From positions 1 through 64,000 of the forward strand of contig NZ_BDJE01000051.1 in the NCBI RefSeq assembly GCF_002117935.1: a DNA stretch of 64,000 bases, written 5' to 3'. Shown here piece after piece: positions 56,693 to 64,000 of the stretch (positions are counted from its first letter, which is position 1; the number at the start of each line of letters is the position of its first letter). Both the position numbers and the translations under genes were made by a program. The stretch is from Nocardioides sp. PD653-B2 (GTDB lineage: Bacteria > Actinomycetota > Actinomycetes > Propionibacteriales > Nocardioidaceae). The notes beneath the pieces are model-generated. The model did no database searches and was not told the DNA's origin. It saw only the letters and a list, made by a program, of their open reading frames with translations.

Positions 56693-57919
56693 GTGGACAC
56701 GCTCGGGCCGTACCGCATCGTCCGCCGCCTCGGCAGCGGCGGCATGGGCGTGGTGCACGAAGCCTGGGACACCGGCCTCGAGCGCCCGGTCGCGCTCAAG
56801 GTGATCTCGCCGCAGCTCGCCGACGACCCGGTCTTCCGTGAGCGGTTCACGCGGGAGGCGCGCGCCCAGGCCGCCCTGACGTCCGAGCACGTCGTGCACG
56901 TCTACGCGCACGGCGAGGACGCCGGCCAGCTCTGGATCGCCACCCAGCTCGTGCCGGACGGCGACCTCGGCCGGCTGCTGCGCGAGCACGGTGCCCCGCC
57001 GATCCCCGTCGCGCTCGACCTGATCGGGCAGGTGGCGTCCGGGCTCGCGGACGCCCACGCCGCCGGGCTGGTGCACCGCGACATCAAGCCCGCGAACGTG
57101 CTGATCCGCCGCGTCCCCCGGCTCCGCGTCCATCTCTGCGACTTCGGCATCGCCCGCCCGCTGGGGAGCGGCGCGACGAGCACCGGCACGATCGGCACCC
57201 CGTCGTACATGGCGCCCGAGCTGCACACGGGCGGCACCGCCGGGGTCGCCTCCGACGTGTACTCGCTGGGCTGCCTGCTGTGGGCGACGCTGAGCGGGCG
57301 GACGCCGTACGCCGGCAGCTCGGACTACGAGGTCGTGCGCGCCCACCTCGAGCAGCCGGTGCCGCAGCTGGACGGGGCGAGCCCGCAGGTCGCCGCGGTC
57401 AACCGGGTGCTGCGCACGGCGATGGCCAAGCGGCCCGAGGACCGCTACCCGACGGCGGCCGCGATGCGCGAGGACCTGCTGGCCGCCGCCCGCCTGCCGG
57501 ACGCGCCCGCTCCCGTCGCGGCGCCCCGGCACGGACGGCGGCTGGGGGTCGTTGCCGCGGTGGTCGTGCTGGCCCTCGCGGTCGTGGCCGGCACGGCGTA
57601 CGCGCTGACCCGCGGCGACGGCGGCGAGCCCGTGGTCGAGCCGACGCCGAGCTCGAGCCCGACCGTCGCTTCGACGCCGTCGGCTCGCGACGAGGTGAAG
57701 GCGGCGGGGGCGTTCGCCGACGCGCTGGTGGAGCAGGGGGCGATGACGGCGAACCAGGCCGACTGCGTGGCGACGACGGTCGTCGATGCGGTCGGCCTCG
57801 ACCGCCTGATCGAGGACGGCTTCTTCGACGCCGACCTGGCGTTCCTCGACCCGGACCTCGCCGACAAGCCGGCGATCAAGGAGGCGCTGACCTCGGCCTC
57901 GTTCGACTGCCTGACCTGA
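56693..57919 (+). CDS. Receptor-type Ser/Thr protein kinase
   Basis: The 408-residue protein has a Hanks-type kinase domain (residues 1-265): Gly loop LGSGGMGVVHEA, Lys in PVALKVIS, catalytic loop VHRDIKPANVLI, DFGIA and GTPSYMAPEL. One transmembrane helix follows at ~283-305. The extracytoplasmic tail of ~100 residues has a Ser/Pro linker and a small domain with two cysteines (QADCVATTVV and SFDCLT). The tail is not PASTA, so it is not a PknB-type muropeptide sensor. Cys-pair tails of this type also occur in small actinobacterial lipoproteins. Ligand unknown. Confidence 0.9.
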   Translation: MDTLGPYRIVRRLGSGGMGVVHEAWDTGLERPVALKVISPQLADDPVFRERFTREARAQAALTSEHVVHVYAHGEDAGQLWIATQLVPDGDLGRLLREHGAPPIPVALDLIGQVASGLADAHAAGLVHRDIKPANVLIRRVPRLRVHLCDFGIARPLGSGATSTGTIGTPSYMAPELHTGGTAGVASDVYSLGCLLWATLSGRTPYAGSSDYEVVRAHLEQPVPQLDGASPQVAAVNRVLRTAMAKRPEDRYPTAAAMREDLLAAARLPDAPAPVAAPRHGRRLGVVAAVVVLALAVVAGTAYALTRGDGGEPVVEPTPSSSPTVASTPSARDEVKAAGAFADALVEQGAMTANQADCVATTVVDAVGLDRLIEDGFFDADLAFLDPDLADKPAIKEALTSASFDCLT

Positions 57920-57922
57920 CCG

Positions 57923-58699
57923 CTAGGGCCGCGGCTGGTCCGGGTGCAGGATCGCGTCGGTGCCGCCGTCGACGAAGAGCGTCGCGCCGACGACCAGGCT
58001 CGCGGCGTCGGAGAGCAGGAAGCAGATCGCCTGGGCGACCTCCTCGGGCAGTCCGGGCCGGCCGAGCGCCGTCGGGTAGGCGTCGGCGAACGGGCCGAAC
58101 ACCGGGTCGGCGCGCAGCTGCTCGGTCATCGGGGTCGCGATCAGGCCCGGCGCCACGGAGTTGAGCCGGATGCCGGCGTCGGCCCACCCGGGCGAGACAC
58201 CCTCGCGGCGCGCCCACCAGGCCAGCCCCGCCTTGGTCGCCGGGTAGACCATGACCGCCTCGAGGCCGGCCACCGCGGCGCGGGCCGCCTGCTCGTCGCC
58301 GGCGACGCAGAGGTCGGCCAGCCCGGTGTCCCAGCCCGGCTGGCCGGTGATCGAGTTGGAGGCGAGCAGCACGACGCCCGCGCCGTGCGCGGCCTGGAGC
58401 TGCGGCTGGAGCCCGCGCACCAGCGCGACGGCGCCGAAGAAGTTCACGGACACGACGAGCTGCGGGTCGACCCCGGTGAAGCCACCGACCCCGGCCGCCG
58501 GCACCACCCCGTGCACGACGTCGGTCAGCGCCTGCACCCCGGCCACCGCCGCGGCCCGCCCCTCGGCGGTCGACAGGTCGGCGACCACGTCGGCGTCGCG
58601 CTGGTCGACGCTGATCACCCGGTGCCCCTGCTCGCGCAGCAGCGCGCTCGTCGCCGCCCCGATCCCCGACGCGGCCCCGCTCACGACGTACGTCTTCAC
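57923..58699 (-). CDS. SDR oxidoreductase resembling 3alpha-hydroxysteroid dehydrogenase/carbonyl reductase
   Basis: A 258-residue SDR. The cofactor motif VSGAASGIGAAT, the VDQRDADVVADLSTAEGR stretch, the catalytic Ser in ASNSITG, Tyr-x3-Lys in VYPATKAG and the tail VDGGTDAILHPDQ follow the layout of Comamonas-type 3alpha-HSD/carbonyl reductase. It would interconvert hydroxy- and keto groups on steroids or other carbonyl compounds with NAD(H). GTG 58699 has TACCGT 7 nt upstream. A KstR-like palindrome overlaps that hexamer. Steroid specificity is inference. Confidence 0.8.
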   Translation of the reverse strand: MKTYVVSGAASGIGAATSALLREQGHRVISVDQRDADVVADLSTAEGRAAAVAGVQALTDVVHGVVPAAGVGGFTGVDPQLVVSVNFFGAVALVRGLQPQLQAAHGAGVVLLASNSITGQPGWDTGLADLCVAGDEQAARAAVAGLEAVMVYPATKAGLAWWARREGVSPGWADAGIRLNSVAPGLIATPMTEQLRADPVFGPFADAYPTALGRPGLPEEVAQAICFLLSDAASLVVGATLFVDGGTDAILHPDQPRP

Positions 58700-58706
58700 G
58701 GACCGA

Positions 58707-58712
58707 ACGGTA
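58707..58712 (-). promoter_or_regulatory. -10 TACCGT, leaderless start
   Basis: It ends 7 nt before GTG 58699 of the SDR gene. Confidence 0.5.
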
Positions 58713-58722
58713 ACGCGTTCTA
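58709..58722. promoter_or_regulatory. KstR-like operator over the SDR promoter
   Basis: The minus strand reads TAGAACGCGTTACC, one mismatch from the mycobacterial KstR pattern TnnAACnnGTTnnA. A second site of the same kind lies at 58762-58775 in the centre of the large palindrome. Confidence 0.35.
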
Positions 58723-58738
58723 GTTCCGCTCCGCCGCT

Positions 58739-58809
58739 TGTAACGCGGTGTTAGGCCCTCTATGAACCCGTTCTAACGGGGTCACCAGAGGTCCTAACAC
58801 CGCGTTACA
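58739..58809. repeat. 71-bp near-perfect palindrome
   Basis: The outer arms TGTAACGCGGTGTTAGG (58739-58755) and CCTAACACCGCGTTACA (58793-58809) match over 17 bp. CCTCT/AGAGG (58757/58787) and TGA-x-CCCGTT/AACGGG-x-TCA nearer the centre continue the palindrome. It lies 27 bp after the accD3 stop and 40 bp before the SDR start. It could be a terminator, an operator complex or a mobile palindromic unit. Confidence 0.85.
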
Positions 58810-58835
58810 GCGAGGAGGGCGACCCCGCGGCGGGC

Positions 58836-60335
58836 TCAGACGTAGCGCCGGGCCCGGTCGGCGGGGGAGCCCGGACCGACCCGGAGGAGTACGGCGAGCT
58901 CGTGCTCGAGCACCCGGCCGACCCGCTGGCAGAACGCCTCGGCCTCGTCGGCGGCGTCGGGGCGCTCGGCGACGACCATGTCGACGATGCCGCGAGCGTG
59001 CAGGTCGATCGCCCGCACCTGCTGTGAGCGGGCCATCTCGGGAGCGTGGTCGAGGTCGCGGTGCACGATCGCGCTGGCGCCCTCCGGCGGCAGCGGCGAG
59101 AGCCAGGAGTGCTGGGTGGCGACCACCCGGTCGGCGGGCAGGAAGGCCAGCGCGCCGCCGCCGTTGCCCTCGCCGAGCATCAGGCACAGCGTCGGGGCGT
59201 CGAGGGTGACCAGGTCGGAGAGGCAGCGCGCGATCTCGCCGGCCAGCCCGCCGTTCTCGGCCTCCGCGGACAGTGCGGCGCCCTGGGTGTCGATCACGGT
59301 CACCAGCGGCAGCCCGAGGTCGGACGCGAGCCGCATCCCGCGGCGGGCCTCGCGCAGCGCCTCGGGACCCATCGGGTGCTCGAGCGTCTGGCCGCGCCGG
59401 TCCTGGCCGAGGAAGACGCACGGCGCCTCCCCGAAGCGCACCAGCCCGATGAAGAGGCCCGGGTCCTGCTCGCCCTGCCCGGTGCCGTTGAGGGGGACGA
59501 CGTCCGACGCGGCGTACCGCAGCAGCCGGCGGATGCCCGGCCGGTCCTCGCGGCGCGAGCGGGTGACGGCGTCCCAGGTCTCGACCTCGGGGGTGCCGTC
59601 GTAGAAGTGGTCGGCCGGTGGTGGCGGCACCGCCGCGATGCCGAGCCGCGGCGCCGTCAGCATCGCCAGCGCGCGGTCGAGGATGTGGGCGATCTCGTGC
59701 GGGGCGAGGACCGCGTCGATGATGCCGTGCGCGTAGAGGTTCTCCCCGGTCTGCACGCCCTCCGGGAACTCCTTGCCGTACAGCGCCTCGTAGACCCGCG
59801 GCCCGAGGAACCCGATCAGCGCGCCGGGCTCGGCGACCGTCATGTGGCCGAGCGACCCCCACGATGCCATCACGCCGCCGGTGGTGGGGTGGCGCAGGTA
59901 GACGAGGTACGGCAGGCCGGCCTCCTTGTGCGCCGCCACCGCCTGGGTGATCCGCACCATCTGCACGAACGCCGGGGTGCCCTCCTGCATCCGGGTGCCG
60001 CCGCTCACCGGGCCCGCCAGCAGGGGCAGCTCCTCGCGGGTGGCCCGCTCGATCGCGGTGACCAGCCGGTCGGCGGACGCCCGGCCGATGGAGCCGGCCA
60101 GGAACGCGAACTCTCCCATCACGACCGCCACCCGGCGCCCGTGCATCAACCCCTCGCCGGTCAGCACCGACTCGTCGACGCCGCTCTTCTCCGCGGCGGC
60201 CGCGAGCACGGCGGCGTACTCCTCCGAGACGCCGGTGCGGTCGGGGGGTGTGTCCCACGAGCTCCACGACCCGTCGTCCAGGACGAGGTCGATCAGCTCG
60301 GCGGCCGAGAGACGCGCGGGCTTCGGATCGGTCAT
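58836..60335 (-). CDS. accD3: Acyl-CoA carboxylase carboxyltransferase, AccD3-like fused beta/alpha
   Basis: The 499-residue protein is one chain covering both crotonase-fold halves of a carboxyltransferase. The N-half has GSIGRASADRLVTAIERA, PVSGGTRMQEGT and RHPTTGGVMASWGSLGH. The C-half has DTQGAALSAEAENGGLAGEI and GEGNGGGALAFLPADRV. Length and blocks match mycobacterial AccD3 (about 495 residues). There is no zinc finger. It transfers carboxyl from biotin carrier protein to an acyl-CoA, probably acetyl- or propionyl-CoA. ATG 60335 overlaps the epimerase stop by 4 bp. Confidence 0.85.
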   Translation of the reverse strand: MTDPKPARLSAAELIDLVLDDGSWSSWDTPPDRTGVSEEYAAVLAAAAEKSGVDESVLTGEGLMHGRRVAVVMGEFAFLAGSIGRASADRLVTAIERATREELPLLAGPVSGGTRMQEGTPAFVQMVRITQAVAAHKEAGLPYLVYLRHPTTGGVMASWGSLGHMTVAEPGALIGFLGPRVYEALYGKEFPEGVQTGENLYAHGIIDAVLAPHEIAHILDRALAMLTAPRLGIAAVPPPPADHFYDGTPEVETWDAVTRSRREDRPGIRRLLRYAASDVVPLNGTGQGEQDPGLFIGLVRFGEAPCVFLGQDRRGQTLEHPMGPEALREARRGMRLASDLGLPLVTVIDTQGAALSAEAENGGLAGEIARCLSDLVTLDAPTLCLMLGEGNGGGALAFLPADRVVATQHSWLSPLPPEGASAIVHRDLDHAPEMARSQQVRAIDLHARGIVDMVVAERPDAADEAEAFCQRVGRVLEHELAVLLRVGPGSPADRARRYV

Positions 60336-61315
60336 CCGCGCAGGCTATGCCACGCGGCGAGCACCGCACCTTCCCGTTGGCGTGACATGCCGGTGACCTG
60401 CGCGTCCGGCGTGGCGCGCAGCCAGGCCAGGGTGTCGCGGGCGGTCTCGGCCACCGGTCGGGTGACCAGGCCCGCGTCGTACGACGGGGTCGCGTCGTGG
60501 GCGGTCATCCCGTCGTACTCCGGACGCGGCAGCCACAGCGGCAGCGAGTCCGGCCCGGCCCAGGGCTCGACGCCCTGCTCGGTGAGGAACTCTTGCGGCA
60601 CCCAGGTGAGCTCGACCTCGGCGTCGCAGCCGGTCGCCACCGCGGTGAGCACCTCGCCCATCGTCGTCGCGTGGCCGACGCCGTCGTAGTCGCCGGTGGT
60701 CCGCGACTCCGCGGCGGCCACGATCCAGGCCGCCAGGTCGCGGGCGTCGATGACCTGGGTGCTGTCGTCGGGCCGGCCCGGCGCGAGCACCGTGCCCCCG
60801 TCGGCCATCCGCGCCGGCCAGTAGGTGAACCGGCCGCTCGGGTCCTCCGGGCCGACGATCAGACCGGGCCGCACCACCATCCAGGAGTCCACCCCGTCGC
60901 GGACGATCTGCTCGCAGGCGACCTTCATCGGGCCGTAGGCCTCCATGTCGACGGACAGGTCGACGTCCTCGTGGATCGGCTCACGCAGCCGCAGCGTGCC
61001 GGGCCGACCGCCCGGGGTCGACTCGTCGACGTAGACGTTGACCGTGGAGACGAAGACCCAGTGGGCGCTGGGGAAAGCGGCCACGGCCGACCGTGTCCAG
61101 GACGGGTAGCGCCCGACGTCGACGACCACGTCGAAGGTGTCGGTCAGCTCGGCCGGCACCGGCTCCGTGCGGTCCCAGACGACCAGGGTCGCGCCGTCGG
61201 GCACCGACCCGGAGGTGCCGCGGTTGGCGCACGTGACGTCGTGCCCGCGGGCCACCGCCTCCGTCGCGACCGCCTTCGACAGGAACACCGAACCGCCGAG
61301 CACCAGGACCTTCAC
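60332..61315 (-). CDS. NAD-dependent epimerase/dehydratase family protein
   Basis: A 327-residue Rossmann protein of the extended/atypical SDR type: VKVLVLGGSVFLSKAVATEA at the N-terminus (GGxxF-x-G-like), VSTVNVYVD, EAYGPMKVACEQ with the Tyr-x3-Lys pair, VVRPGLIVGPED. Related proteins act on nucleotide sugars or RNA-binding reductase-like substrates; its own is unknown. GTG 61315 is chosen over TTG 61324 because AAGGTT ends 7 nt upstream. It is coupled to accD3. Confidence 0.8.
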   Translation of the reverse strand: MKVLVLGGSVFLSKAVATEAVARGHDVTCANRGTSGSVPDGATLVVWDRTEPVPAELTDTFDVVVDVGRYPSWTRSAVAAFPSAHWVFVSTVNVYVDESTPGGRPGTLRLREPIHEDVDLSVDMEAYGPMKVACEQIVRDGVDSWMVVRPGLIVGPEDPSGRFTYWPARMADGGTVLAPGRPDDSTQVIDARDLAAWIVAAAESRTTGDYDGVGHATTMGEVLTAVATGCDAEVELTWVPQEFLTEQGVEPWAGPDSLPLWLPRPEYDGMTAHDATPSYDAGLVTRPVAETARDTLAWLRATPDAQVTGMSRQREGAVLAAWHSLRG

Positions 61316-61383
61316 GGGTGCCAACCTTCCCGGTCACCGCCGCCGGGGCAAGCGGATCTGCTGTCGGCAGAGCCGACCCCGGG

Positions 61384-61423
61384 GGTCTCGACGACGCTCG
61401 CCGGCGCTCGCTGCTCGACCGAC
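61384..61423. repeat. Dispersed palindromic repeat, second family
   Basis: GGTCTCGACGACGCTCGC and GGCGCTCGCTGCTCGACCG form an imperfect 40-bp palindrome. GTCTCGAC...GCTCGACC-type units are frequent intergenic repeats in this group. It lies 3 bp beyond the M1 peptidase stop and may act as a terminator. Confidence 0.6.
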
Positions 61424-61425
61424 GA

Positions 61426-62892
61426 TCAGGGCGACGTCGGGGGCGTCTCGTCGGAGAGCAGCCAGTCGTGGAAGAAGTCGGTGAGGTCCTCGCCGCTCTG
61501 CTCGGACCACCACGAGGTGATGTCGTCGTAGCCGGCGTTGCCGTAGGCGTGCACCGACGGCCACTCGCGGACCAGCCGCCAGAACAGCTCGTCACCGAGC
61601 CTCTTGCGCAGCTCGTTCCACATCACCGCCGGGATGTAGTAGACGTTCCCGGCGCCGAAGGAGTCCGGGACGAAGTCCGCGGGCGGCCCGTACTGGGTTC
61701 GCAGCTGCTGGTCGTAGCCGGCCCAGGTGCCGAAGACGGAGTCGACCGACGTGCCCTGGTCCTCGGCCGTCCAGACGCCCTGGAGGAAGGTGGCCATGCC
61801 CTCGTTCATCCAGACGTCGCGCCAGTCGGTGGGGGTGACCTCGTCGCCGTACCACTGGTGCGCACCCTCGTGGACCAGCGTGTCGGCGCCCGTGGCGTAG
61901 CGGGTGTCGCCGAGCGTGATCATGGTCTGCGTCTCCATGCCGCTCTCGGAGTCGACGACCAGGAAGCCGAGCGAGTCGAAGGGGAACGGTCCCAGCTTGT
62001 CCTCGAGCCAGTCGAGCGCGGCCGGCGCCCGGTGCAGCCGGGCGAGCAGCGCGGGCTGGTCGGGATCGGTCCAGTAGGTGATCGGGACGCCGGACGACGA
62101 CTCGTCCTCGGTCATCGTGAAGTCGCCGATGGCGATGGTGACGAGGTACGACGAGGCCGGCTCGTCCAGGGTCCACCTGGTGACGGTGTCGCCCGCCTTC
62201 TGGGTGCGCGACTGCAGCCGGCCGTTGGCGATGCCGACCCCCGGACTGGGCGTGCTGATCGTGAAGGAGTAGAGCGCCTTGTCGGACGGCTGGTCGTTGA
62301 CGGCGTACCAGGAGTAGGCGCCGTACGGCTCCTGCATCGTCCACACCCCGCCGTCGCGGGTGATCGTCCAGCCGGTGCTGTCGAAGTCGGTGCGGTTGGT
62401 CGGTGCGGGGACCGGGCGCGGCGTGCCGGCGTAGCGGATCACCAGGGTGTGCTCGCCGTCCTCGCGGACCGGCTCCTGGACGACGAGGTCCTTGCCCGCG
62501 TGGTCGTAGGCCGCGTCCTTGCCGTCGAGGGTCACCGCGGCGACCTTCAACGGCTTCGCGAGGTCGAGCTGGAAGGAGTCGGCGTCGGTGGTCGCCCGGA
62601 ACTCGAGCGTCTCGACGGCATCGAGCGTGCGGGTGGTCGGGGTCCAGTCGAGGCCGAGGTCGTAGTGCAGGGCGTCGACACCCGGGTCGCCCACGTCGGG
62701 GTAGACGCGGTCCTCGACCGGGGTGCTCACCCCGTCGGCCACCTCCTCGGGCACCGCGGCCGGCGCCGGCGAGGGTGAGTCCTCCGGCTGGTCGGCGTCG
62801 GAGGTGCACCCGGCCAGCACCAGGGTCGCGGCCAACGCCACGGACAAGCCCGTGATGGTCGACGTTCGTGGACGGCGTCGCCGACCCGTCAC
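61426..62892 (-). CDS. M1 family metallopeptidase, lipoprotein
   Basis: The 488-residue protein has a lipoprotein signal (TGLSVALAATLVLAGC), an acidic linker, an N-terminal beta domain (~45-230), and a gluzincin domain with the substrate-amine motif SGMETQT and the zinc site HEGAHQWYGDEV followed 18 residues later by NEGMATF. The helical C-domain typical of long M1 enzymes is absent, so this is a short membrane-anchored aminopeptidase outside the cell. GTG 62892 overlaps the sigma-factor stop by 4 bp, placing it under the same promoter. Confidence 0.88.
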   Translation of the reverse strand: MTGRRRRPRTSTITGLSVALAATLVLAGCTSDADQPEDSPSPAPAAVPEEVADGVSTPVEDRVYPDVGDPGVDALHYDLGLDWTPTTRTLDAVETLEFRATTDADSFQLDLAKPLKVAAVTLDGKDAAYDHAGKDLVVQEPVREDGEHTLVIRYAGTPRPVPAPTNRTDFDSTGWTITRDGGVWTMQEPYGAYSWYAVNDQPSDKALYSFTISTPSPGVGIANGRLQSRTQKAGDTVTRWTLDEPASSYLVTIAIGDFTMTEDESSSGVPITYWTDPDQPALLARLHRAPAALDWLEDKLGPFPFDSLGFLVVDSESGMETQTMITLGDTRYATGADTLVHEGAHQWYGDEVTPTDWRDVWMNEGMATFLQGVWTAEDQGTSVDSVFGTWAGYDQQLRTQYGPPADFVPDSFGAGNVYYIPAVMWNELRKRLGDELFWRLVREWPSVHAYGNAGYDDITSWWSEQSGEDLTDFFHDWLLSDETPPTSP

Positions 62893-63455
62893 TCCGTGCC
62901 CCGCAGCAACGGCCGGGCCAGCTTCCTGCCGTGGTGGATCTGCGCCTTGACGGTGCCGAGCGGGATGCCGATCTGCTGGGCGATCTCCTCGTAGGACATG
63001 CCGTAGACGTCGCGCAGCAGCAGCGGCTCGACGAACTGCGGGTGGTCCTTCTCGATCGTCTCCATCGCCTCGAGCAGGTCGAGGCGGGTGCCAGCGATGA
63101 CGCTGGTCGTGCGCGGGTCGGGCTTGTCGAGGGGGCCTGCCTCGAGCGGGTCGGTCGAGGTGGCCTGGTTCTTCATGCGCCGGTACGTCGAGCGCGCGGA
63201 GTTGACCGCGACGACGTGCATCCACGTGGTGAACCGGCCGCGGCCGCCCCACGACCCGATCTTGTTCGCGATGTTGATCAGCGCCTCCTGGCAGGCGTCC
63301 TCGGCGTCCGGCAGGTGCGGCAGCACCCCGCGGCAGACGTTGAGGGCGCGCGGCCGGACGGCGGTGAGCAGCGCCTCGAGGGCGTCGCGGTCACCGGCCT
63401 GCGACCGACGCGCGAGGTCGTCGATCTCGTCCGCGGTCAACGCTTCGTTCTGCAT
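62889..63455 (-). CDS. ECF RNA polymerase sigma factor
   Basis: The 188-residue sigma factor shows region 2 (LPDAEDACQEALINIANKIGSW, FTTWMHVVAVNSARSTYRR) and region 4 (GMSYEEIAQQIGIPLGTVKAQIHHGR). No anti-sigma gene is next to it; the coupled gene is the M1 lipoprotein. ATG 63455 is preferred over GTG 63464: GGGGAAGGG lies about 8 nt upstream. That ribosome site is inside the right arm of a 19-bp inverted repeat (63463-63507). Confidence 0.87.
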   Translation of the reverse strand: MQNEALTADEIDDLARRSQAGDRDALEALLTAVRPRALNVCRGVLPHLPDAEDACQEALINIANKIGSWGGRGRFTTWMHVVAVNSARSTYRRMKNQATSTDPLEAGPLDKPDPRTTSVIAGTRLDLLEAMETIEKDHPQFVEPLLLRDVYGMSYEEIAQQIGIPLGTVKAQIHHGRKLARPLLRGTE

Positions 63456-63462
63456 GCACAGC

Positions 63463-63507
63463 ACCCTTCCCCGTTGCCTGAACCATAGTCAGGCGACGGG
63501 GAAGGGT
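63463..63507 (-). terminator. 45-bp hairpin between ABC permease and sigma factor genes
   Basis: Arms 63463-63481 and 63489-63507 (19 bp, one mismatch) surround ACCATAG. On the minus strand it begins 10 nt after the permease stop, so it can act as its terminator. The loop and flanks hold TATGGT (63482-63487), a possible -10 of the sigma gene, and the second arm contains its ribosome site. Confidence 0.6.
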
Positions 63508-63517
63508 TGCGAGGTTG

Positions 63518-64000
63518 TTACTTGACCTCGGACCGGAGGACCGACCAGAGGCCGATCGACAGGGGGATCACCAGCCAGAACAGGCCGGTGACGCCGAGCT
63601 GCGCCCACTGCTGTCCGCTGATGTCACCGTCGAACAGCGGGCCCTGGGCGTAGTTGAAGTCCACCCACGGCTGCTTGTCGGCGAACCACTCCTGGGTCTC
63701 GGCGAGCACCGTCGTGACGGTCGGCAGCACCAGGCTGTAGACGAAGTAGGCCACGATCGCGCCCGGTGAGTTGCGGATCAGGACGCCGAGCATGAAACCG
63801 ACGGCCATGCCGAGGAGGTTGCCGAGGATGATGTAGCCGAACTCCAGGGCGGAGATGTTCCACGTCGGGTCGACTCCGTTGATCGACGTGCCGATGACGT
63901 TGCCGAGCGCGCCGATCAGGCCGGCGAGCAGCATCGAGACCACGCCGACCAGGACCGCGACCAGCGCCTTGCCGGCCAGCACCCGGCCGCGATGCGGCAC
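63518..64000 (-). CDS. ABC-2 type transporter permease (C-terminal part)
   Basis: The last ~160 residues of a membrane protein, open at the window edge. Four hydrophobic helices are visible (ALVAVLVGVVSMLLAGLIG, LEFGYIILGNLLGMAVGFMLG, AIVAYFVYSLVLP, LGVTGLFWLVIPLSIGLW). The pattern of four helices with an extracytoplasmic loop before the last (EWFADKQPWVDFNYAQG) fits ABC-2-family permeases, whose ATPase would be upstream beyond the edge. It ends TAA at 63518. Confidence 0.75.
   Translation of the reverse strand: MPHRGRVLAGKALVAVLVGVVSMLLAGLIGALGNVIGTSINGVDPTWNISALEFGYIILGNLLGMAVGFMLGVLIRNSPGAIVAYFVYSLVLPTVTTVLAETQEWFADKQPWVDFNYAQGPLFDGDISGQQWAQLGVTGLFWLVIPLSIGLWSVLRSEVK

Overview
The window is about 64 kb of very GC-rich DNA with dense, short-spaced genes, many GTG starts and 1- or 4-bp start/stop overlaps. 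The gene content points to a Nocardioides-like actinobacterium (Propionibacteriales): a DUF222/HNH endonuclease fragment, a sigK-rskA-lipid locus, HelR, an MprAB-type two-component pair, a PASTA-less Ser/Thr kinase and a mycobacterial-type AccD3. At least twenty genes have a TANNNT-type -10 hexamer ending 6-7 nt before the start codon, so leaderless transcription is the rule here.

Left part (1-15.4 kb): the start of an HNH endonuclease gene, a 32-34-bp tandem array, then a minus-strand operon sigK-rskA-(FAD oxidoreductase fused to DUF1365)-two cyclopropane-fatty-acid-synthase-like methyltransferases-DUF1295. It resembles the mycobacterial sigK locus but has the regulator pair moved to the front. 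A membrane-anchored sulfite-oxidase-type molybdoenzyme lies upstream, and both it and sigK carry SigK-like promoters. A 1837-residue secreted protein with eight almost identical ~114-residue repeats follows.

Middle (14.6-35.7 kb): enoyl-CoA hydratase/isomerase, HelR, three chorismate-utilising enzymes (PhzE-like fusion, PabA, PabB) with a structured RNA candidate between the first two, glucose-6-phosphate dehydrogenase, two small lipoproteins flanking a thioesterase, an MprAB-like pair, fructosamine kinase, low-Mr phosphatase, holin-IV-type membrane protein, a GntR/dimethylargininase divergent pair with a perfect operator, VanZ, an HisC-like aminotransferase, an MFS exporter with its HTH regulator, and a secreted GH3 enzyme.

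Right part (35.7-64 kb): two facing 32-bp tandem arrays; a tightly coupled operon of two transglutaminases, a circularly permuted ATP-grasp/alpha-E fusion and a zinc metallopeptidase (a widely conserved but poorly understood peptide-modification type system); a glutathionyl-hydroquinone-reductase-like enzyme; a CDF transporter; a CstR/CsoR-like regulator with DUF302 facing an MMPL transporter, a Cys-rich microprotein and an AhpD-like protein; SelO; the E1alpha-E1beta-E2 2-oxoacid dehydrogenase operon; a decayed M20 peptidase; a patatin; a receptor Ser/Thr kinase; a 3alpha-HSD-like SDR; AccD3; an epimerase; an M1 lipoprotein peptidase with an ECF sigma factor; and the end of an ABC-2 permease.

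Dispersed palindromic repeats (GGTGGTTTCG / CCTCAACCACC type) recur through the window. One copy has apparently fused two genes in frame, and another sits in the interdomain linker of the E2 subunit. I found no tRNA, rRNA, CRISPR array, insertion sequence or prophage.
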